From positions 1 through 10,832 of the forward strand of contig CANCAR010000089.1 in assembly GCA_947374125.1 (NCBI GenBank): a DNA stretch of 10,832 nucleotides. Reading direction: 5' to 3'. The notes under the pieces were generated by a model that saw nothing but the letters and a program-made list of their open reading frames with translations, ran no database searches and was not told the DNA's origin. Positions 1 through 5,872 of the stretch are shown one piece after another. Position numbers and translations under genes: made by a program. The stretch's first letter is position 1. Every line of letters starts with the position of its first letter. Origin of the DNA: Hyphomicrobiales bacterium (GTDB lineage Bacteria; Pseudomonadota; Alphaproteobacteria; Rhizobiales; Beijerinckiaceae).

Positions 1-187
1 CCTCATCCTTCGTCAGCCCACCTTTATCAAAAAGATAGTCAGCATATTCGTCGATCGTATTGAGGCCGATCGACATAAACTGCTTCCGCAGTCGGCTTTC
101 GACAAAGCCCTTTTTCGTTACCGGTATTTTAAGACCAGCCGAAGCTTGAACGTGTTCAAGCAGGCGTCGGAAGTTTACAGTATCCAT
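1..187 (-). CDS. cheR: CheR-type chemoreceptor methyltransferase, N-terminal part (runs off the window)
   Basis: The gene starts with ATG at 187-185 and reads off the left edge, giving 62 N-terminal residues. They form an all-helical segment with the motif GLKIPVTKKGFVESRLRK at about residues 18-35. This matches the small N-terminal helical domain of CheR, where a (S/A)Gi.l...K..vesRLr pattern is typical; this domain precedes the S-adenosylmethionine-binding methyltransferase domain, which is not visible here. Family knowledge: CheR methylates glutamates on chemoreceptor cytoplasmic helices for adaptation. It lies 33 bp downstream of the last cheW on the same strand, so it is probably the next gene of the operon. 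A weak GGA lies about 9 nt before the ATG. The catalytic part is unseen, so the CheR call rests on the N-domain plus context. Confidence 0.82.
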   Translation of the reverse strand, partial: MDTVNFRRLLEHVQASAGLKIPVTKKGFVESRLRKQFMSIGLNTIDEYADYLFDKGGLTKDE

Positions 188-220
188 TACATTACATCCG
201 ACTGGTTGGGTGTAGGCGTC

Positions 221-739
221 TTAAACGAGAGCGCTGATTGCAGTGAGTTCGGCGCTTGCGAAAAGCTTCTTGATATCGAAAAGGATCACGAAACTACCGC
301 GTAAACGGCTTATTCCTCGGATGTAATCGGAATTCCATGTGACACCGACGTCAGGCGTTTCTTCGACCTCGTCGTGTTCAATTTCGGCCACCTCGAAAAC
401 TTGATCCGCCAGAAGCCCGACGCTGACGGGACCCTTTTCTAAATCAAGCTCCAGCACGAGAATACGCGTCTGCTCGGTGGCCTCCGCCGTTTGTAGACCT
501 AGTTTTAGACGCAGGTTCACGACCGGCACGGTTTTTCCGCGCACATCGATAACGCCCGCGACAAAGGTCGGTGCTTTCGGAAGAAGCGAAATCTCCCGAA
601 AGCCAAGGATCTCGCGGACGAATTCCACTTCGACCGCAAATACCTCTGAGCCAATGCCCAATGTTACGAAGCTCTGGCTTGATGCAGCCGCGCTCCGTTT
701 GTTGGTTGTTCCCATCTTTTGAGTGGTCGAAGTCTGCAT
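221..739 (-). CDS. cheW: CheW adaptor protein, third copy in the operon
   Basis: A 172-residue protein with one CheW-like (SH3-like double beta barrel) domain from about residue 24 to 165. CheW couples chemoreceptors to the P5 domain of CheA at the cytoplasmic receptor array. Visible hallmarks are SFVTLGIGSEVFAVEV, VREILG, the conserved IDVRGKTVPVVNLR turn and ADQVFEVAEI. The first ~23 residues are a Ser/Thr/Gln-rich extension not expected in a minimal CheW. By hand count it is about 84% identical to the CheW at 2617-3135, most differences being in the N-terminal extension and the last dozen residues. It follows the short receptor with a 5-bp gap. An AAAGGG about 9 nt before the ATG overlaps the end of the receptor gene, suggesting coupled translation. 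Confidence 0.95.
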   Translation of the reverse strand: MQTSTTQKMGTTNKRSAAASSQSFVTLGIGSEVFAVEVEFVREILGFREISLLPKAPTFVAGVIDVRGKTVPVVNLRLKLGLQTAEATEQTRILVLELDLEKGPVSVGLLADQVFEVAEIEHDEVEETPDVGVTWNSDYIRGISRLRGSFVILFDIKKLFASAELTAISALV

Positions 740-744
740 CGAAA

Positions 745-2403
745 TTAACCCTTTTGATAGGCGGAGAAACCAGCGTCGCTGTCATTGGTCGACATGTCTA
801 AGGTGAAGCCAGCGTTGCGATTGGACTTCGCTTTGGCCTTCTCGGCCACAGGCTTCGATTTCTTTCCTTGTCCCTGGTTGCGCGGCGTTGAGGAACCGGT
901 TGCGCGGCGCTGACGCGGTGCTTCTTGCTCAACCTGGAAGAAGCTGATCGTGTCTTGCAATTCAATCGAGCGATTATTGAGCTCAACCGCCGTGGTGGAC
1001 ATTTGCTCAGCGGCTGCGGCATTCATCTGGATCACCGAATCAAGCTGCTGGATGGCTTTATTGATCTGGCCCGCGCCGACATCCTGCTCGCGAACGGCGG
1101 CACTGATTTCCTCAACGAGTTCCGAGGTTTTGCGGATATCGGGAACAAGGCGAACCAGACGATCGCCCGCGCCTTGGGCTGCGCTCACGGTCTCAACCGA
1201 AAGCGCACTGATTTCGGTAGCCGCCGTTTGCGAACGTTCGGCAAGCTTACGAACTTCGGACGCCACAACGGCAAAGCCCTTGCCGTGCTCGCCTGCACGG
1301 GCGGCCTCAACGGCGGCGTTCAGCGCAAGCAGATCGGTCTGGCGTGCAATTTCCTGAATGATCGAAATCTTGCCAGCGATGGTCTGCATGGCTTGAACGG
1401 TTTTCAAAACGGCATCACCGCTCTGCTCCGCATCGATGGCGGATTGCTTGGCAATCTTTTCCGTTTGGTTGGCGTTCTCAGCCGTCTGTTTGATGTTGGA
1501 CGCGATTTGCTCCATCGAGGACGCAACTTCACCTGCGGCAGCGGCCTGTTCCGTCGAGCCTTGGCTCAATTGTTCCGTGCTGGCCGACATTTGCTGGCTA
1601 CCGGCGGCAACGGAATTAGCGACCTGATTGGTCGTTTCAACGATTTCACGCAAACGTAGAACCATTTGCTCCAACGCCAAGGCCAAATCACCGAATTCAT
1701 CATTCGGAATATTGCTGAAATCGCCATCAAGCTCGCCATTGGCAACGGCGGACGCGATATTGACGGAACGCGTGAGGTTTGAGGTAATGTTAATCGCAAG
1801 CCATGTGCCCAATACGGCGGCCAGCAGAGCAGCAGCACCCGACATCAAGATCTGATACCAACGCATCGCACCATAGGTCGCGTCATTGGCTGCAATGCCG
1901 TCAAGCATGTCACGGCCTTCGACGTCACCAAGCTTTTCCAAGTCGGCATCCAAACGATCAGCGACCGCTTTGGCCTCGGCCGAAGCCGTTTCGTTGCCCT
2001 TGAGGTCTGATTTAGAGAGCGTTTTTTCGACAACCTCATTGAACGATTTGAAATCCACGCCGATCACTGCAAGTGCTTCGCGGTTATCGGTGCCTGAAAG
2101 CTTGCTCAGGCTATCAAGGTTCTTTTTGAACTCATCGCGCGCGCTCATGGATTGCTGCACGAAGTGATCGCGGGCCGCCTTATCGTCAGAAAGCAGAAAA
2201 TCACGCTCACTGCGCTGCATTTCAACGACTGATTTTTGCAAGTCCAGCGCGAGCCTTTGACGCTCGGCGACATTGCGGATCAAATGGGCCGAGCTTTCGG
2301 ATAGGTTGCTCAATCCATAAATCGCGATGAAGGCAGACAGCACCGACATGCCGACGATCAAGATAAACGTCAAGGCAAGTCTAATCTTAATATTAAAACG
2401 CAT
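745..2403 (-). CDS. Methyl-accepting chemotaxis protein, short form: one periplasmic helical module, one HAMP
   Basis: A 552-residue transmembrane chemoreceptor. TM1 is about residues 9-30; a ~150-residue helical periplasmic region (4HB_MCP-like, with an ERDFLLS helix near 66-72) follows; TM2 is about 183-206. A single HAMP domain spans about 207-256. The long coiled-coil signalling domain carries the hairpin tip EIARQTDLLALNAAVEAARAGE at about 351-372, the CheA/CheW contact site. After about residue 492 comes a basic Lys-rich linker and a C-terminal tail shared with the other receptor; no NWETF pentapeptide is present. The longer reading from TTG at 2409 is less likely: GGGAG lies directly against that TTG but six bases before the ATG at 2403. 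It lacks about 130 sensor residues and 39 HAMP residues relative to its neighbour. Ligand unknown. Confidence 0.95.
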   Translation of the reverse strand: MRFNIKIRLALTFILIVGMSVLSAFIAIYGLSNLSESSAHLIRNVAERQRLALDLQKSVVEMQRSERDFLLSDDKAARDHFVQQSMSARDEFKKNLDSLSKLSGTDNREALAVIGVDFKSFNEVVEKTLSKSDLKGNETASAEAKAVADRLDADLEKLGDVEGRDMLDGIAANDATYGAMRWYQILMSGAAALLAAVLGTWLAINITSNLTRSVNIASAVANGELDGDFSNIPNDEFGDLALALEQMVLRLREIVETTNQVANSVAAGSQQMSASTEQLSQGSTEQAAAAGEVASSMEQIASNIKQTAENANQTEKIAKQSAIDAEQSGDAVLKTVQAMQTIAGKISIIQEIARQTDLLALNAAVEAARAGEHGKGFAVVASEVRKLAERSQTAATEISALSVETVSAAQGAGDRLVRLVPDIRKTSELVEEISAAVREQDVGAGQINKAIQQLDSVIQMNAAAAEQMSTTAVELNNRSIELQDTISFFQVEQEAPRQRRATGSSTPRNQGQGKKSKPVAEKAKAKSNRNAGFTLDMSTNDSDAGFSAYQKG

Positions 2404-2616
2404 TTTCAACTCCCTACCTTCGTCATTTTCACCCTTTGAAACTGGGAATCGAAAACAACGTACTCAACATGACATTCGATTAGCTTTGTAGATTAAAGTA
2501 CTCAGTAAAATTTCGAAAATCGTCTTGTGAATGGATCGAATAAAATGAATCTATTTTTATGATTTACTTATTTTTTCCGGCACGCATTCAATAAAAACTA
2601 TCCTCTTGTTGAATGA
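2404..2616. other. AT-rich gap between cheW and the short receptor gene
   Basis: This 213-bp stretch is the largest gap inside the minus-strand operon and is much more AT-rich than the genes. I see no GC-rich hairpin with a T-run, so no clear intrinsic terminator. I found no good sigma70, sigma54 or sigma28 promoter on the minus strand either. It contains a near-exact direct repeat (2519-2533 and 2600-2615), two GTACTCA copies (2460-2466, 2498-2504) and an 8-bp palindrome TTTCGAAA. It probably holds the leader and perhaps an internal promoter of the short receptor, but this is inference. Confidence 0.4.
2519..2615. repeat. Imperfect direct repeat pair, 15-16 bp, 81 bp apart
   Basis: ATCGTCTTGTGAATG at 2519-2533 and ATCCTCTTGTTGAATG at 2600-2615 agree at all positions except one substitution and one inserted T. 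The right copy begins just after the cheW stop codon. The pair could be a regulator's binding sites or a trace of a local duplication, or could be chance in AT-rich DNA. Confidence 0.4.
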
Positions 2617-3135
2617 CTATGCCAGGGCGCTCATCGAGGCCAGTTCCGACGTTCCAAAGAGCTTTTTGATATCGAAAAGGATCACAAAGCCCCCGTGTAA
2701 CCGGCTTATTCCGCGGATATAGTCAGAATTCCAAGCGACACCCACATCCGGCGTCTCCTCGACCTCTGCTTCTTCAATTTCGGCGACTTCAAAAACCTGG
2801 TCTGCCAGCAAACCCACGCTGACAGGGCCCTTTTCAAGATCAAGCTCAAGCACGAGGATGCGGGTCATCTCCGTTGCTTCCGCCGTCGGCAGGCCCAGCT
2901 TCAGCCGCAGGTTCACGACAGGCACGGTTTTACCGCGCACATCAATGACACCTGCGACGAAGTCGGGGGCTTTCGGGAGAAGAGAAATCTCCCGAATGCC
3001 AAGGATTTCACGCACGAATTCAACTTCGACAGCGAATACCTCTGAACCAATGCCCAGCGTCACGAAGCTCCGGCTTTTCGAAGCCGTTACGCGTTTGGCC
3101 AATGATCCGATTTTTTGATGTGTCGAAGCTGACAT
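2617..3135 (-). CDS. cheW: CheW adaptor protein, second copy in the operon
   Basis: A 172-residue single-domain CheW that bridges receptors and CheA. It shows the same core landmarks as its close paralogue at 221-739: SFVTLGIGSEVFAVEV, VREILG, IDVRGKTVPVVNLR and ADQVFEVAEI, preceded by a ~23-residue polar, basic extension. The core has only a handful of substitutions relative to the paralogue, among them charge changes in the acidic loop near residue 125. It begins 5 bp after the long receptor's stop. An AAAGGA overlapping that stop, 8 nt before the ATG, is the likely ribosome binding site, so translation is probably coupled. The receptor-CheW order repeats that of the next gene pair, pointing to tandem duplication of a two-gene unit. 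Confidence 0.95.
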   Translation of the reverse strand: MSASTHQKIGSLAKRVTASKSRSFVTLGIGSEVFAVEVEFVREILGIREISLLPKAPDFVAGVIDVRGKTVPVVNLRLKLGLPTAEATEMTRILVLELDLEKGPVSVGLLADQVFEVAEIEEAEVEETPDVGVAWNSDYIRGISRLHGGFVILFDIKKLFGTSELASMSALA

Positions 3136-3140
3136 CGTCC

Positions 3141-5300
3141 TTATCCTTTGTTGTAGGCGGAGAAGCCTGCGTCGCTGTCGCCTGACGACATGTCGAGGCT
3201 AAAGCCAGCCTTGCGGCCCGATTTACCCTTCATCGCGTCAGCCATCGGCTTCGCTTTGCCCATATTCGCGGGCTTCCGGCTGGCTGTCCGGCGCGAAGAA
3301 CCGCCTTCCTGTTCAACCTGGAAGAAGCCGATCGTATCCTGCAGCTCGTTCGAACGGTCGTTGAGTTCTGCCGCTGTTGTCGACATTTCCTCAGCCGCTG
3401 CTGCGTTCTGCTGGATGAGCGAGTCAAGCTGCTGGATGGCCTTGTTGATCTGGCCAGCGCCAACATCCTGTTCACGCACGGCGGCGCTGATTTCCTCGAC
3501 CAGTTCAGACGTCTTGCGAATGTCTGGAACAAGCCGTGTCAGACGATCACCGGCACCTTGGGCAGCGCTCACGGTATCGACCGAGAGGGCGCTGATTTCG
3601 GTAGCAGCTGTCTGAGAACGTTCAGCAAGCTTACGAACTTCGGAGGCGACAACCGCGAAGCCTTTACCATGTTCGCCTGCACGCGCTGCCTCAACGGCGG
3701 CGTTAAGAGCGAGCAGATCGGTCTGACGGGCAATTTCTTGAATGATCGAAATCTTGCTCGCGATCGTCTGCATGGCTTGCACGGTCTTGAGAACCGCTTC
3801 ACCACTCTGCTCGGCGTCAATCGCGGATTGCTTCGCGATCTTTTCCGTCTGGCTGGCGTTTTCAGCCGTCTGCTTGATGTTCGAAGCCATCTGCTCCATC
3901 GAAGAAGCAACTTCGCCAGCGGCTGAGGCCTGCTCGGTTGAGCCTTGGCTCAACTGATCCGAGCTGGCTGACATTTGCTGGCTACCGGCGGCGACCGAAT
4001 TGGTGACCTGGTTGGTGGTGCCAACAATGTCACGCAGACGCTGAACCATCGTCTCGAGTGCCACACCAAAGGCATCCTTATCGGAGCGGCGCGTGGCCTC
4101 AACCAATAGGTTCCCCTCGGAAATGGCCGAGGCAATGTCCGACATGCCACGCAGATTTTCGACCATGTTCTTCAACGCCGACAACAAGTCACCGAATTCG
4201 TCATTCGGGATGTTGCTGAAGTCGGAGTCGAGTTCGCCGACAGCCACCAATTTCGAAATGCCAACCGAGCGGTTGAGGTTCGAGGTGATGTTAACCGCAA
4301 GCCAGGTACCAAGAATGGCCGACACGAGGGCCGCAGCGCTCGACATCAGCACTTGATACCAGCGCATGCTGCTATAGGTTGCCTCATTTTCAGCCAAGCC
4401 CTCGGCCATGGCCAGACCTTCGTGCTTGGTCAGCTTTTCCAAGGCGTCATTGAGCGAATTCGCAAATTTCTTGCCTTCACCGGAAGAAATGCCACCAGCC
4501 TTGGTTTCGGTATTCGCGCGAACAAGCCCGTTGATCCGGTTTTCGAAGATATCGATATAGGCCTTGAACTTGCCGCTCACTTCTTCCATCGCCTTTTTGT
4601 CAGCATCGGTAGAAAGCGCGCCAGCAGCGGCGTCCAACATCTTCTTAGCGGAAGTTAGTTTCGGAGCCATGTTGTCCAAAGCCGCCTTAGTTCCAGCATC
4701 ATCAGATGCAAGATTGGCTTCGCGCAGGAAGGACCGGGCTTCAGCCCAATGCATCATGCCAGTCATGAGGTTTGAGACAGCCTGCGCATTGCCGCTCTTG
4801 GCTAAGGTGACAGTGAAGGCCTCAGCCGCAGCCGAGGCTTCAGCGTAGGTCTTGCTTTCATCGCCCGTCACGATCACGAGGGCTTGGCCGTTGGAGTGGG
4901 TGCGACCGATTTGAAGCACTTTATCTTGCGTGTCGCTAAAGGCTTTGAATTCAGCGCCAATGGCAGCAAGCGAATCGCGGCCTTCATTGCCCGAAAGTTT
5001 GTTAAGGCTCTCGAAGCTGGATTTAAAGTCTGCACGAGCGGTTAAAGCAGCCTGCTCATAATGATCCATATCCGCTTTCTCGCTGGAGAGGAGAAAGTCA
5101 CGCTCTTCGCGCTGCATTTCAGCAACGGATTTCTGCAAATCCAACGACAAGCGCTGACGCTCGCCGACATTATTGATCAGGTTCGCCGAGCTCGTAGCCA
5201 ATGAACTCAAACCATGAATAGCGATAAACGCCGCTAGGACCGACATACTCACGATAAAGGCGAAGGTTATCGCCAACCTTGTTTTGATACTAAAACGCAT
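3141..5300 (-). CDS. Methyl-accepting chemotaxis protein, long form: bimodular periplasmic sensor, tandem HAMP
   Basis: A 719-residue chemoreceptor. TM1 is about residues 9-30. The ~280-residue periplasmic domain is all helical with an internal pseudo-repeat: RDFL at 67-70 matches RSFL at 189-192, and EFKAF near 117-121 matches KFKAY near 244-248. This size and layout resemble the helical bimodular (HBM) sensor of the McpS type. TM2 is about 315-338. A first HAMP (about 339-385) is followed by a second HAMP-like unit (about 386-427, with SEGNLLVEATRRSDKDAFG). The signalling domain has its tip at about 521-542. A Lys-rich linker and a 22-residue conserved tail end the protein. ATG at 5300 is preferred over GTG at 5321 because GAGGA lies 7-8 bases upstream. 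It follows cheW by 81 bp. Ligand unknown; HBM relatives often bind organic acids, but that is not shown here. Confidence 0.95.
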   Translation of the reverse strand: MRFSIKTRLAITFAFIVSMSVLAAFIAIHGLSSLATSSANLINNVGERQRLSLDLQKSVAEMQREERDFLLSSEKADMDHYEQAALTARADFKSSFESLNKLSGNEGRDSLAAIGAEFKAFSDTQDKVLQIGRTHSNGQALVIVTGDESKTYAEASAAAEAFTVTLAKSGNAQAVSNLMTGMMHWAEARSFLREANLASDDAGTKAALDNMAPKLTSAKKMLDAAAGALSTDADKKAMEEVSGKFKAYIDIFENRINGLVRANTETKAGGISSGEGKKFANSLNDALEKLTKHEGLAMAEGLAENEATYSSMRWYQVLMSSAAALVSAILGTWLAVNITSNLNRSVGISKLVAVGELDSDFSNIPNDEFGDLLSALKNMVENLRGMSDIASAISEGNLLVEATRRSDKDAFGVALETMVQRLRDIVGTTNQVTNSVAAGSQQMSASSDQLSQGSTEQASAAGEVASSMEQMASNIKQTAENASQTEKIAKQSAIDAEQSGEAVLKTVQAMQTIASKISIIQEIARQTDLLALNAAVEAARAGEHGKGFAVVASEVRKLAERSQTAATEISALSVDTVSAAQGAGDRLTRLVPDIRKTSELVEEISAAVREQDVGAGQINKAIQQLDSLIQQNAAAAEEMSTTAAELNDRSNELQDTIGFFQVEQEGGSSRRTASRKPANMGKAKPMADAMKGKSGRKAGFSLDMSSGDSDAGFSAYNKG

Positions 5301-5381
5301 TTTTAGTTCCTCACTCTTCACTCTACTTGATCTAAGGACTGGCGATAGATCGATGATTACAAAACTAATTCAACACCGGAC

Positions 5382-5864
5382 TTAACTGGCTTCTTGAAGT
5401 TCATCACCTTCGTTGAAATTGAACACGCGGTTCAAATCGAGCACCATAACGAATTCGTCGTTGCGGCGACCGATTGAGCGTACAAACTCAGGCGGCCAAC
5501 GCATGCCCACCCGCGGCACGTCGTCTTCCATCATGGAATCAAGCGCCGAAACCTCGAAAACCTTATCGGCGATGATGCCGACGATGAGGGCCTCGCCTTC
5601 AACGAGAAGTTCAAGAACGACAACGCGTGAATCAATCGTGGGCGGGATAACATCGATATTGAAACGCATCCGCAGGTCCGCAAGCGGCACAACACGGCCG
5701 CGCACATTGACCAGACTGCCCACAACAGGGTTCGATGTCGGCACAGGGGTCATGGTGCCGACGTCTAAAATTTCCCGGACGATACTGGCCGGAATGGCGA
5801 ATGTTTCGTCGCCAAGACCGATCCTCAAGAATTGTCCATTCTCATCAGAATGATTGTTTGCCAT
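5382..5864 (-). CDS. cheW: CheW adaptor protein, divergent first copy
   Basis: A 160-residue single CheW-like domain with LRIGLGDETFAIPASIVREIL, the NVRGRVVPLADLR turn and ADKVFEVSAL. It is clearly more distant from the other two CheWs here than they are from each other, lacks their long N-terminal extension, and ends in an acidic tail. Its place directly after cheA (8-bp gap, with AGGA overlapping the cheA TAG and 6-7 nt before the ATG) suggests it is the core adaptor of this CheA, whereas the two near-identical CheWs travel with the receptors. A mixed role, for example forming CheW rings or serving different receptors, is possible but unproven. Confidence 0.95.
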   Translation of the reverse strand: MANNHSDENGQFLRIGLGDETFAIPASIVREILDVGTMTPVPTSNPVVGSLVNVRGRVVPLADLRMRFNIDVIPPTIDSRVVVLELLVEGEALIVGIIADKVFEVSALDSMMEDDVPRVGMRWPPEFVRSIGRRNDEFVMVLDLNRVFNFNEGDELQEAS

Positions 5865-5872
5865 TTTAAATC

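Noticed and set aside
925..1659. Plus-strand open frame (244 codons) opposite the short receptor gene
   Set aside because: It lies over the most conserved receptor signalling region. A similar frame recurs opposite the paralogous receptor, as expected from shared coding sequence rather than a real gene.
2404..2409. TTG start for the short receptor at 2409
   Set aside because: The GGGAG ribosome binding site abuts the TTG with no spacing but fits the ATG at 2403, and the paralogue also begins MRF.IK.
221..5300. Recent gene conversion between the two receptor-CheW pairs
   Set aside because: Many synonymous differences are spread through even the most conserved signalling-tip DNA, with no long identical tract seen by eye.
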